DNA from: Vibrio penaeicida
GTDB lineage: Bacteria > Pseudomonadota > Gammaproteobacteria > Enterobacterales > Vibrionaceae
Direction: 5' to 3'
NCBI RefSeq assembly: GCF_019977755.1
Contig: NZ_AP025144.1
Location: 2,666,001 to 2,730,000, forward strand
DNA: 64,000 bases
The translations under genes and the position numbers were made by a program. The notes beneath the pieces are model-generated. The model saw only the letters and a list, made by a program, of their open reading frames with translations, was not told where the DNA came from and did not search any database. Of the stretch, positions 55,978 through 64,000 are shown one piece after another (position 1 is the stretch's first letter; every line of letters starts with the position of its first letter).

Positions 55978-57291
55978 GTGAAATTTGACGCTTATTTAGA
56001 AAAGCACTTTCAAATTCTGTTCTTTCTTATTTTGGCTGCTGGCACCCTCTTCTCCATTTATTACTCGGGAAATCAGCTACTAGATGGCGACCAAGACCAA
56101 ATGCTTCTAAAAGGCTATATGGGCGCTTATGCCGGTAATTGGCTCCCGTTTGGTAACTATGGCAGTACAGTCGGCAATGTACCCGGTTATCTCTCAGCAT
56201 TGGTTGTAGGTGGTCCTCTTCTTTTATGGGATTCCCCTTGGGCTCCAATGGCCTTTTTGATCGCCATCCGTATTGCTTCTGTTTTTATCTTAGATGCCGT
56301 TCTTAAACATTATTTCTCAAAACCAGTGCGACTGGTTTTTGTATTGCTCGTTTGGTTTAGCCCATGGATGCAATACGACAACGTTCTCTATAACCCTTCT
56401 TACCTTCTGTTTTTTGCTGCACTTCATTTTTGGACTGCTTTCAAAATGCGTGAGGGAGTGTCTTTTGGGTACAGCTTTTTGCATGTGCTTTCCATTGGTA
56501 TGGCAATGCAACTTCATTTCTCATGGCCGTTGTTAGCGTTTGTCTCGTTTTATTTGCTGTATCGTGGCTTAGGGAAAGTTTCTTGGGTAGGCGTTATTTG
56601 TGGGGTTTTGGTGACTGGAGCTTCATTGATTCCATATTTCATCGAGATGATGAACAATGATCAAATTGTACAAGAAAGCGACCGCTATATCGGCTACGGA
56701 TTAACCCATGTATATCCTGTATTAAAATCTGTGCTTTATTGGATTCGCTATGGATCCATGATGTTCTCTAACAAAGCCATCGCAAATAGTACATTTGAAT
56801 GGATCACGACAATAGAGTTTGCTCGATTAGCGTTAGTCTACATCTGGAAAGCTTGGGTATTTGGAGTGGGTGCATTTACAGTTGTCGTGTCTGCGCGCTA
56901 TAGCTGGCGTTTATGGAAACACGTAAAACCAATGATTCGGAAATCTGAAGACGTCGCCACAAAAGAAGATTGGCTGCCACTTTATGCTTTTGGTGTCTTC
57001 ATTGCGATTCTGATATGCGCAGCATTAGCCCCTATCACATTCAACTATTGGCACTTAATGCTCGCCTACCCTTTCGCCATCATCCCTATTCTATACGGTG
57101 TTAAGCAGTTTTTAGAAAGCAAACCAGAGCGCTTTAAGTTGTTCTTCTTGATTGCAGTTTGTCATCTGGTGTTGGTGAATATCGTCGCGTCTAACGACAG
57201 TAGGAAATACTCATCATCCGCCAGTTATGTTGAGCAAGTGAATAAGTTTGTAAAAGATCATCATTCTGTGATTTACAAAAAGAGTGAATGA
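55978..57291 (+). CDS. Multi-span membrane protein, possibly GT-C type glycosyltransferase
   Basis: A 437-residue protein with a GTG start and about ten or more hydrophobic segments. After the first helix comes an acidic loop (SGNQLLDGDQDQMLLKGYMGAYAGNWLPFGNYG). Its position and DGD pattern resemble the catalytic loop of GT-C enzymes that use lipid-linked sugars (ArnT/PMT-like). Later parts (LVWFSPWMQYDNVLYNPSYLLFF, MQLHFSWPLLAFVSF) fit a GT-C fold. I cannot name the substrate; a lipopolysaccharide- or O-antigen-related role is only a guess. Its terminator hairpin is now beside an IS1182 element. Confidence 0.6.
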   Translation: MKFDAYLEKHFQILFFLILAAGTLFSIYYSGNQLLDGDQDQMLLKGYMGAYAGNWLPFGNYGSTVGNVPGYLSALVVGGPLLLWDSPWAPMAFLIAIRIASVFILDAVLKHYFSKPVRLVFVLLVWFSPWMQYDNVLYNPSYLLFFAALHFWTAFKMREGVSFGYSFLHVLSIGMAMQLHFSWPLLAFVSFYLLYRGLGKVSWVGVICGVLVTGASLIPYFIEMMNNDQIVQESDRYIGYGLTHVYPVLKSVLYWIRYGSMMFSNKAIANSTFEWITTIEFARLALVYIWKAWVFGVGAFTVVVSARYSWRLWKHVKPMIRKSEDVATKEDWLPLYAFGVFIAILICAALAPITFNYWHLMLAYPFAIIPILYGVKQFLESKPERFKLFFLIAVCHLVLVNIVASNDSRKYSSSASYVEQVNKFVKDHHSVIYKKSE

Positions 57292-57340
57292 GTACTAAAG
57301 ATACTAGGTAACTTGCGAAATACTCTGTTAGATCAAAAAT

Positions 57341-57360
57341 AGGCGACCATTTGGTCGCCT
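57341..57360 (+). terminator. Terminator hairpin, left copy (IS1182 target duplication)
   Basis: AGGCGACCATTTGGTCGCCT, a palindrome with an 8-bp stem, ends the membrane-protein gene. An identical copy lies at 58953-58972 on the other side of the IS, so the whole hairpin was duplicated on insertion. The left copy has lost its T run to the IS; the right copy keeps ATTTTT. Confidence 0.88.
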
Positions 57361-58952
57361 CAGATTGATGACGAACCCCACTTTTCGCAGTGGGGTTCTC
57401 TTTTTTGAGTGCCGTAGGCCGCGATCGCGATATTTTTTGTCATGCGAAGTTTGGAAGTACCCAATTCTTTAATTGGCAGCAAAAAGCTAATATTTGACGT
57501 ATTTGGGGCATATTTAGACCGTTTTTTCGAAGATAACTCACCACTAAAACTATCTTCTTGATGTTTTGAGCGGTGGCTGCAAGCCAACACTGCATTTGCA
57601 CGTTCGTCAGACCTCGGAACCGAGCATAACGGTGACCATGATGCTGTTTCGCATCGGCGAAGCTTCTTTCGACCGTCTCACTTCTCCGTCTATACGTTTT
57701 CTTTCCGTAGGGAGAAAGCCGCATTTCGTTGGCTCTCTCTACGGCATCGGTATAGATATGCCGAGTAATTACCTTCTTCATGTTTTTGCTTTGGGTACAG
57801 TCCTCCCTCAGTGGACAGAACGCACACTCTTTCGGGTCGGAGTGATACTCTCTGTAAGCGTCTCTTGAGGTCGTTTTATAGATGAGATTTTGCCCATTTG
57901 GACATTGGTAACTGTCACTTCCTTTGTGGTAGATAAAGTGCTTTTTCTTGAAGGTATTCTTTGTTCGTGAGGGTCTTCGGTAACCAAACACACCTAAAAT
58001 ACTTCGCCGCTCTAATGACTCTGCGACTGGTGCCGTAAAATAGCCCGCATCCAGCCCGACCGCTATTGGATTAAGGTTGAACCGTTCTAACGTATAATCC
58101 AGTCGTCCGACATAGGGTTGAGAGTCATTGACATTCCCTGCGGTAGTATGGGTATCCACGATAATCCCATGCAGTCCATCTACAGTGCGATGGTCAAGGT
58201 AGAAGAAGCCTTGTGGCTTGTTATCACGGGTCATAAACCCACTTTCAGGATCTGTAGTGCTGACTTTTGTATTCTTGATTTTAGGCTCAGATTCTCGTGC
58301 TTTAAGTGGCTTCTTTCCTTCTTTTTCTCGGTCTAATGCGACGTCTTCATCAAGCATATCAAGGTAAGCACTAGCCCGAACTTCTCTTACTTCATTGGTG
58401 TGTTTGTTCTTGTTGGCATTTGCCTTTAGGTGAGTGCTATCAGTGAATAATTGTTGCCCCGCCACTAAGCCCTTAGCCATAGCCTGCTCAACGATATTGA
58501 TAAAAATACGTTCGAATATGTCCGTACCATTGAAGCGACGAATGCGGTTTTGGCTGAGTGTCGAGGCATGGATAACCTTCTCCGTTAAGGACATTCGTAA
58601 GAACCAACGATAGGCGACATTCACTTCAATTTCTTTCACGAGCTGTCGCTCGCTTTTTATTCCGAAGAGATAGCCAAGGAGAATGATTTTAAACAAGCGC
58701 ACAGGGTCAACGGGTGGGCGCCCATTATCTTTACAATAGAGATGAGCGACTTCATCACGGATAAATTCGAAGTCGATGACTTTATCAATCTTGCGAACCA
58801 AATGGTTTTTAGGAACAAGCTGTTCCATGGTGACCATTTCAAGTTCGTACTGTTGAGGAGAAGGTTCTTGAAGCATGTTGGAATATCCATATTTTGATAC
58901 CCCTATTAGATCAAAGGTCTAGCCTGATGGCTAGACCTTTGTCAGCAGTCTG
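57361..58952 (-). mobile_element. IS1182-family insertion sequence
   Basis: A 1592-bp element. The left end begins CAGATTGATGACGAAC and the right end, on the other strand, CAGACTGCTGACAAAG. It is flanked by a 20-bp direct repeat that is itself a terminator palindrome. It contains one transposase gene, and a hairpin (GAACCCCACTTTTCGCAGTGGGGTTC, split here as two arms at 57373-57398) inside the left end serves as the transposase terminator. Confidence 0.9.
57440..58876 (-). CDS. IS1182-family transposase
   Basis: A 478-residue DDE transposase. The N-terminal DUF772 part is LVPKNHLVRKIDKVIDFEFIRDEVAHLYCKDNGRPPVDPVRLFKIILLGYLFGIKSERQLV (positions about 17-78). Catalytic segments are LFTDSTHLKANANK, AVGLDAGYFTAPVAE and RRSETVERSFADAKQHHGHRYARFRGL. 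A Cys-rich stretch (CPNGQ...CAFCPLREDC) is usual for the family. It appears intact. Confidence 0.95.
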   Translation of the reverse strand: MLQEPSPQQYELEMVTMEQLVPKNHLVRKIDKVIDFEFIRDEVAHLYCKDNGRPPVDPVRLFKIILLGYLFGIKSERQLVKEIEVNVAYRWFLRMSLTEKVIHASTLSQNRIRRFNGTDIFERIFINIVEQAMAKGLVAGQQLFTDSTHLKANANKNKHTNEVREVRASAYLDMLDEDVALDREKEGKKPLKARESEPKIKNTKVSTTDPESGFMTRDNKPQGFFYLDHRTVDGLHGIIVDTHTTAGNVNDSQPYVGRLDYTLERFNLNPIAVGLDAGYFTAPVAESLERRSILGVFGYRRPSRTKNTFKKKHFIYHKGSDSYQCPNGQNLIYKTTSRDAYREYHSDPKECAFCPLREDCTQSKNMKKVITRHIYTDAVERANEMRLSPYGKKTYRRRSETVERSFADAKQHHGHRYARFRGLTNVQMQCWLAATAQNIKKIVLVVSYLRKNGLNMPQIRQILAFCCQLKNWVLPNFA

Positions 58953-58972
58953 AGGCGACCATTTGGTCGCCT
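58953..58972 (+). terminator. Terminator hairpin, right copy
   Basis: The second copy of the 20-bp palindrome, followed by ATTTTTCT. It was originally continuous with the sequence ending at 57360 and still has the U-tract that makes a terminator. Confidence 0.85.
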
Positions 58973-59055
58973 ATTTTTCTAAATCGAAAAAAACTCAAAA
59001 TTTCCTAAAGTTAACGATTCTCCTGCCGCTAAAAGAACATCGAGCGAGGAGCGTC

Positions 59056-59559
59056 ATGAACATTCATACATTAGACAAAGCGGCTATCATTAGCGAACTC
59101 AATGTGGGCTCTGGCATCAGCCAGGCAGTCAACACTGGGCGTCGCGCCGATTTTGCTTTACTTGTATCCATGTTTTCAAACGATGTTCGAGACAATACCC
59201 CCGTTGAAGCCGTTGAGACTCAAGAAATCAGCGATGATAGATTGAGACAACAGTTTGACTTAGCCGAACCTCAGGCACTTCGTTCTAGTGAAGAATCCTA
59301 TGAACGTTCTGCACTGCAGGCAAATTTATTTCATAAATCGGGTATCGCTAGCGCAAGACTCGCTCACGGACTTTCCCCTGATGCTCTAGCCTACTTACCT
59401 CAAGGCACTCATGATCTACCTGAAGAGGTTTATCACAACCTCTCAGGCCACGAACGCCGCAAACTCGCTGAAACAACGACCACCAACGTTGTTCCTCAGG
59501 AAATCTATAAGCAGATGTCTGAAGCAAGCCTACTACACAAACTTAAGATGTCGGCTTAA
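59056..59559 (+). CDS. Conserved Vibrio-type hypothetical protein
   Basis: A 167-residue soluble protein starting MNIHTLDKAAIISELNVGSG with a strong ribosome site (GAGGAG) before the ATG at 59056. It is acidic and mostly helical, without signal peptide, membrane span or a motif that I recognise; segments such as RRADFALLVSMFSNDVRDN and GLSPDALAYLPQGTHDLPEEVY look like a structured small domain. Position after sodB and the membrane gene suggests a genus-level conserved gene. No function can be stated. Confidence 0.65.
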   Translation: MNIHTLDKAAIISELNVGSGISQAVNTGRRADFALLVSMFSNDVRDNTPVEAVETQEISDDRLRQQFDLAEPQALRSSEESYERSALQANLFHKSGIASARLAHGLSPDALAYLPQGTHDLPEEVYHNLSGHERRKLAETTTTNVVPQEIYKQMSEASLLHKLKMSA

Positions 59560-59817
59560 TCTAAGCCAAGATGCAATCTCATTTTTGAGACAATTTTCAG
59601 ATCGCAAGCATTTCTAGCGAGACTCAAATCATAAAGAATCACCCCAAAACCCTTTCATCAGAAAACTATGATGTTATTCACATCATGCGCTCGATATTTT
59701 ACCCATGATAGTTATTCACACGTTACTCCGCGCTTAATAACGACTTATCCAGAGTTCAGTGTGAATAACTTAAAGAACCAAATAATAACAATACGTTAAC
59801 TAGAGTGAGGTATCCCA

Positions 59818-60498
59818 ATGGATATACGAAACTCAGTGGTTTTAATCACTTCTGCAGGTTCAGGGCTAGGCAGTACATTAGCAGTGCATTTTACCTCTTT
59901 AGGGGCTCGCGTTGTTGTCGCTGACACAGATTCGATAGCGCTTTTAGATACCGTAAAACGCTGCCGCACTTTGTCAGACAGTATTTACTATTACCCGCTT
60001 CCAGACCACTCTTCCGAGAGTATTCAGTCTTTGTTTAATTACATTGACGAGCGGTTTCCAAATGGTGTTGATGTGCTGATTAATAATTGGCCCAGCATGC
60101 CGCTTCCAAGACTATTTGGCAGTGAACAAGGAGAGGAGTTCACTCACAAATTGTCATCATTGGCTTCGTCCCTATATGGTTACGGAAAAGCCAGTGCTCT
60201 GAGGATGCGCATGCATAAAAAATCGGGGGTTATTGTAAATTTAACTTCTCACCAGCAACACAATCTGCCAGAAGGGCACGAGAATGTTTCTGCGATGATT
60301 GTTGGATTTACTCAAACATGGGCGAAAGAGCTCGACCCGTTTAACATCCGTGTGGGAGGTGTCATACCCACACAATTTCGCGCTAAGGACAGTGCCAATG
60401 GTGATTGGGCATATGTGCAGGATGAAATGATTAGAAACACTGAATACATAGTCTCCAATGACTATTTTAATGGTCGCGTAATGGCTTCAGAAGCATAG
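59818..60498 (+). CDS. SDR-fold protein lacking the catalytic Tyr and Lys
   Basis: A 226-residue protein with a short-chain dehydrogenase Rossmann fold: the nucleotide loop TSAGSGLGST (10-19), ADT after beta-2, INNWP in place of NNAG, and the serine strand GVIVNLTSH. Where family members have YxxxK before the GFT helix, this protein reads HENVSAMIVGFTQTW, so both Tyr and Lys are absent. It may bind NAD(P) without normal catalysis. GAGTGAGG before the ATG is a ribosome site. Confidence 0.8.
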   Translation: MDIRNSVVLITSAGSGLGSTLAVHFTSLGARVVVADTDSIALLDTVKRCRTLSDSIYYYPLPDHSSESIQSLFNYIDERFPNGVDVLINNWPSMPLPRLFGSEQGEEFTHKLSSLASSLYGYGKASALRMRMHKKSGVIVNLTSHQQHNLPEGHENVSAMIVGFTQTWAKELDPFNIRVGGVIPTQFRAKDSANGDWAYVQDEMIRNTEYIVSNDYFNGRVMASEA

Positions 60499-60563
60499 AT
60501 AACCTGAACTCAGGTTAGATGAACAAACGGTTTATTTGCGACTTTTTATAGGAACGATACAAA

Positions 60564-60589
60564 AAAGCTCCACCAAATGGTGGAGCTTT
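60564..60589. terminator. Bidirectional terminator between the SDR gene and adhE
   Basis: A perfect 11-bp stem AAAGCTCCACC / GGTGGAGCTTT with an AAAT loop, A- and T-rich flanks, between convergent genes. Confidence 0.92.
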
Positions 60590-60643
60590 ATTTTTCCCGA
60601 AAGGTTATCGAGTGCTAGCGAGAACCTTTTTCAAGCATCTTGC

Positions 60644-63361
60644 TTACGCTTCTGCTTTTTCTTTCTTTGTTGCCTTTGCAGCTGCTTTAGGTGCTGGCTT
60701 TGCTGCAACTTGGTCTGCTTTTTTCTTAATTACGGTTGTACCTTCGAAAGTTTCACCTTCAATGTATGGCTTACCGTAGTATGCAGACAACATCACGTCT
60801 TTCAGCTCAGAAATTAGAGGGTAACGTGGGTTCGCACCAGTACATTGGTCATCGAACGCGTCTACCGCTAGTTCATCAATCTTCGCTAGGAAATCAGCTT
60901 CGTTCACACCTGCAGCTTGGATAGACTTAGGAATGTCCAAGTTATCTTTAAGCTCGTCCAACCAACCTAGAAGACGCTCGATCTTCTGAGCCGTGCGGTC
61001 ACCTGGTTGAGTTAGGTCTAGGTGATCTGCAACTTCAGCGTAACGACGGCGCGCTTGTGGACGGTCGTACTGAGAGAATGCAGTCTGCTTAGTTGGGTTG
61101 TCGTTTGCGTTGTAGCGTACAACGTTATCAATCAACATTGCGTTAGTCATACCATGCGCAAGGTGGAACTCTGCACCAATCTTGTGCGCCATTGAGTGAC
61201 AAACACCTAGGAATGCGTTAGCAAATGCGATACCAGCGATAGTTGCAGCATTGTGAACTTTCTCACGTGCAATCGGGTCGTTAGAACCGTTCGCATAACT
61301 AGATGGTAGGTACTCTTTTAGCATCTTAAGCGCTTGTAGAGCTTGGCCATCAGAGTATTCGTTCGCAAGAACTGATACGTAAGCTTCAAGTGCGTGAACA
61401 ACTGCATCGTAACCACCAAATGCACATAGAGACTTAGGCATGTTCATTACTAGGTTAGCATCTACGATAGCCATTTGAGGCGTTAGTTCGTAGTCGGCTA
61501 GTGGGTATTTCGCACCAGTTTTGTCGTCGGTAACAACCGCAAACGGTGTCACTTCTGAACCTGTACCTGAAGTGGTTGGGATACAAACCATTTCTGCTTT
61601 TTTACCCATTTTAGGGAACTTGTAAATACGCTTACGAATGTCCATAAAGCGCATTGCAAGGTCTTCAAATGCTGTTTCTGGGTGCTCGTACATTACCCAC
61701 ATGATTTTCGCAGCATCCATTGGTGAACCACCACCAAGCGCGATGATGACATCAGGCTGGAAGCTCTTCATTGAATCTGCACCTTTTTGTACAGCAGACA
61801 ATACTGGATCCGCTTCTACATCAAAGAACGTTTGAACTTCCATACCGTTCGCTTTCAAGATGCTGATGGTTTCATCTGCGTAACCGTTATTGAATAGGAA
61901 ACGGTCTGTTACGATGAATGCACGCTTCTTACCTTCAAGGTCGCCAAGTGCAACTGGAAGGCTACCGCGACGGAAGTAGATAGACTTAGGTAGTTTATGC
62001 CACAACATGTTCTCAGCTCGCTTAGCTACAGTTTTCTTGTTAATTAGGTGCTTAGGACCTACGTTCTCAGAGATTGAGTTACCACCCCAAGAACCACAAC
62101 CCAATGTTAGTGAAGGTGCAACGTTGAAGTTGTACAGGTCACCGATACCACCGTGAGTCGTTGGGATGTTGATTAGAATACGAGCTGTTTTTAGTTTATC
62201 GCCAAAGTAACGAACACGGTCTGCGTTCTTGTCTTGGTCAGTGTACAAGCCAGATGTGTGACCGATACCGCCAATCTCAACCATTGTTACCGCTTGAGCC
62301 ACTGCATCTTCGAAATTATCAGCGCGGAACAAACCAAGAGTTGGAGACAATTTCTCGTGAGCGAACTCGTCGTCGTATGAAACTTTACCCAAACCTTCAC
62401 CAACAAGTACTTTCGTGTCTGCTGGTACCGTTACACCTGCCATTTCAGCGATAGCTGGCGCTGGCTGACCGACGATTTTTGCGTTTAGGTTACCTTCGAT
62501 TAGAAGAATTTTACGTACTTTCGCTGCTTCATCTTTGCTTAAAACGTAAGCTTTGTGAGAAGCAAAACGCTCTTTCACTTCGTCGTAAACATCATCAACT
62601 ACGATAGCTGCCTGCTCAGAAGCACATACAACACCGTTATCGAAAGTCTTAGACATTAGGATAGAAGCGACTGCACGTTTGATGTCTGCAGTTTCATCGA
62701 TAACGACAGGAACGTTACCTGCGCCAACACCGATTGCTGGTTTACCAGAAGAGTAAGCTGCTTTAACCATGCCTGGACCACCAGTTGCAAGGATAAGTGC
62801 GATGTCGTCGTGCTTCATTAGTGCATTAGAAAGCTCAACAGAAGGTTGGTCGATCCAACCAATGATGTCTTTTGGAGCACCAGCTGCGACTGCCGCATCT
62901 AGAACAAGCTTAGCTGCGTCGTTCGTAGAATTCTTTGCACGAGGGTGTGGCGAGAATATAATCGCATTACGCGTCTTCAAAGAGATAAGAGATTTGAAGA
63001 TTGCTGTAGAAGTTGGGTTTGTTGTTGGAACGATACCACAGATGATGCCCACAGGCTCTGCGATGGTCATTGTGCCAAGGCTTTCGTCTTCGTCTAGAAC
63101 ACCACATGTTTTTTCATCTTTATACTTATTGTAGATGTACTCAGAAGCAAAGTGGTTTTTGATAACCTTATCTTCAACAATACCCATACCAGACTCTTCT
63201 ACCGCTTGCTGTGCTAGAGGAATACGAGCTTGGTTAGCGGCTAGAGATGCTGCGCGGAAAATTTTATCTACTTGCTCTTGAGAGTAAGTAGCAAATTCTG
63301 CTTGAGCCGCTTTAACACGTGCGACCATTGCATCAAGTTCAGCCAGATTAGTTACAGGCAT
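60644..63361 (-). CDS. adhE: Bifunctional acetaldehyde-CoA/alcohol dehydrogenase AdhE
   Basis: A 905-residue fermentative enzyme that reduces acetyl-CoA to ethanol through acetaldehyde and forms spirosomes. The aldehyde-dehydrogenase half has catalytic Cys246 (DNGVVCASEQA). The iron alcohol-dehydrogenase half (from about residue 450) has GGGSPMDAAKIMW, GTGSEVTPFAVV and the metal His segments (ALEAYVSV, GVCHSMAHKIGAEFHLAHGMTNAML). It ends in an Ala/Lys-rich tail (AAKPAPKAAAKATKKEKAEA) often seen in vibrios. The ATG has AGGAGATTC upstream. Confidence 0.97.
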   Translation of the reverse strand: MPVTNLAELDAMVARVKAAQAEFATYSQEQVDKIFRAASLAANQARIPLAQQAVEESGMGIVEDKVIKNHFASEYIYNKYKDEKTCGVLDEDESLGTMTIAEPVGIICGIVPTTNPTSTAIFKSLISLKTRNAIIFSPHPRAKNSTNDAAKLVLDAAVAAGAPKDIIGWIDQPSVELSNALMKHDDIALILATGGPGMVKAAYSSGKPAIGVGAGNVPVVIDETADIKRAVASILMSKTFDNGVVCASEQAAIVVDDVYDEVKERFASHKAYVLSKDEAAKVRKILLIEGNLNAKIVGQPAPAIAEMAGVTVPADTKVLVGEGLGKVSYDDEFAHEKLSPTLGLFRADNFEDAVAQAVTMVEIGGIGHTSGLYTDQDKNADRVRYFGDKLKTARILINIPTTHGGIGDLYNFNVAPSLTLGCGSWGGNSISENVGPKHLINKKTVAKRAENMLWHKLPKSIYFRRGSLPVALGDLEGKKRAFIVTDRFLFNNGYADETISILKANGMEVQTFFDVEADPVLSAVQKGADSMKSFQPDVIIALGGGSPMDAAKIMWVMYEHPETAFEDLAMRFMDIRKRIYKFPKMGKKAEMVCIPTTSGTGSEVTPFAVVTDDKTGAKYPLADYELTPQMAIVDANLVMNMPKSLCAFGGYDAVVHALEAYVSVLANEYSDGQALQALKMLKEYLPSSYANGSNDPIAREKVHNAATIAGIAFANAFLGVCHSMAHKIGAEFHLAHGMTNAMLIDNVVRYNANDNPTKQTAFSQYDRPQARRRYAEVADHLDLTQPGDRTAQKIERLLGWLDELKDNLDIPKSIQAAGVNEADFLAKIDELAVDAFDDQCTGANPRYPLISELKDVMLSAYYGKPYIEGETFEGTTVIKKKADQVAAKPAPKAAAKATKKEKAEA

Positions 63362-63963
63362 AATGAATCTCCTAAAATAGAAAAATATTAAAAACTTTTT
63401 ATTAAGGTTGCTGCCTTAAGTTTTCAACGTTTCGTCAATCGCTTATCGAACCACAGTCTTAGTAAATTGCTTTCAGGACTGAGTATAATATTTCAGGGTA
63501 TGAAAAAAATTGACTCAGATCAGTTATGAAAAATTAAATACTACTTACTGGGTACATGAAAAAGGAAATTTAAAATAAGTGATTGATAATTAAGTATATC
63601 TGAGCAAATAACAATGTGCTCAAAAATGAATCAAACAAATAATTAAATACAAAAAAACAACAGCACTCTGTAAGAAAATTTCATTTTTGTTCATTTCTAG
63701 AACAAAACACTCCAATTCCACACTTGAGGTGCAACTGGTTACTCAACCATGCAACCGTTTCAGACAGATGAACACAACGTGTTTTTTAATAACTTTTCAT
63801 ATTCGTACAAAACATCTTTCATTTCCACTTATTTCACAGCCTGTAACACATTCATCACCCCATGCTGGCAACGAGTAACGAATACACTTCCGAACAGAGT
63901 AAATCGTTAGAATATACTTCACCTACAGAAGATAATTCCCCTACCTTTTAGGTGACTTTTAAG
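63362..63963. promoter_or_regulatory. Long upstream region of adhE
   Basis: About 600 AT-rich bases without a supported gene. A long leader is typical for adhE, whose expression depends on redox state (Cra, Fis, NarL, RNase III processing in E. coli). I see no operator that I can name safely. An inverted repeat (TCACCTA...TAGGTGA, about 63919-63951) lies near the right end. Confidence 0.45.
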
Positions 63964-64000
63964 ATGGCTTTTATACCACATCCAAACGCGTTTTTTCTAA
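63964..64000 (+). CDS. Possible start of a gene running off the right edge
   Basis: An ATG at 63964 preceded by AGGTGACTTTTAAG opens MAFIPHPNAFFL and remains open to the edge. Twelve codons are too few to identify a product. Confidence 0.3.
   Translation, partial: MAFIPHPNAFFL

Noticed and set aside
63500..63620. Possible FNR/CRP-type sites upstream of adhE
   Set aside because: Half-sites such as GTGATTGATAATTAA occur, but no symmetric TTGAT-N4-ATCAA or TGTGA-N6-TCACA match is present.

Overview
The window looks like chromosomal DNA of a marine Vibrio, probably the large chromosome. The evidence is the luxO-luxU-qrr1 quorum-sensing locus, a Vibrio-type secreted chitinase A with catalytic Glu315, a MotY of the sodium-driven flagellar motor, the Rnf/Rsx complex, five tandem tRNA-Tyr genes, and core genes (opp, moa, uvrB, sodB, grxD, gloA, rnt, adhE) in an arrangement typical of the genus.

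Layout. 1-4.9 kb is an AT-rich accessory patch: a two-gene ATP-grasp/PEP-synthase-like operon that runs off the left edge, a decayed IS66 transposase, a small membrane-anchored protein and a damaged IS3-family (IS407-like) element that has cut off a DUF1244 gene. 4.9-9.2 kb is an RND efflux pair. 9.3-11.7 kb holds the tRNA-Tyr array, whose terminator has been split in its loop by an IS150-like element. 11.75-19.3 kb carries a glutathionyl-hydroquinone reductase, a small membrane protein and the oppABCDF operon. 20-22.6 kb is chiA. 22.8-25.7 kb is moaABCDE behind a molybdenum-cofactor riboswitch. 25.9-30.9 kb has yvcK, luxU, luxO, the divergent sRNA gene qrr1 with its sigma-54 promoter, and uvrB.

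31-37 kb is a second accessory region. It holds a Mu-like phage relic and a BcgI-like (type IIB) restriction-modification pair bounded by integron attC-like recombination sequences, with an in-frame TGA in the nuclease-methylase gene. These are followed by two nested IS3-family fragments and an orphan AHH-nuclease toxin tip, also with an in-frame TGA, next to an intact immunity gene. A tRNA-Asn closes the region.

37.8-44.1 kb is rnfABCDGE, with a greatly expanded repeat tail on RnfC. The next gene is an endonuclease III that lacks two of the four iron-sulfur cysteines. 45-49.6 kb is a four-gene peptide/nickel-type ABC importer. 49.8-57.3 kb has gloA, a DUF2753-like gene, motY, rnt, an ion antiporter, a 266-bp MITE-like repeat, grxD, sodB and a multi-span membrane protein. 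An IS1182-family element (57.4-59.0 kb) sits beside a terminator hairpin and is flanked by two copies of it. The right end has a Vibrio-type hypothetical protein, an SDR-fold protein without its catalytic Tyr/Lys, and adhE.

The most notable points are the attC-bounded BcgI-like system with its nonsense codon, the cluster-less Nth at the conserved rnf-nth position, two different IS families that landed in terminator hairpins, and the broken toxin beside a preserved immunity gene. All assignments come from reading the sequence and from knowledge of the families; no database search was run.
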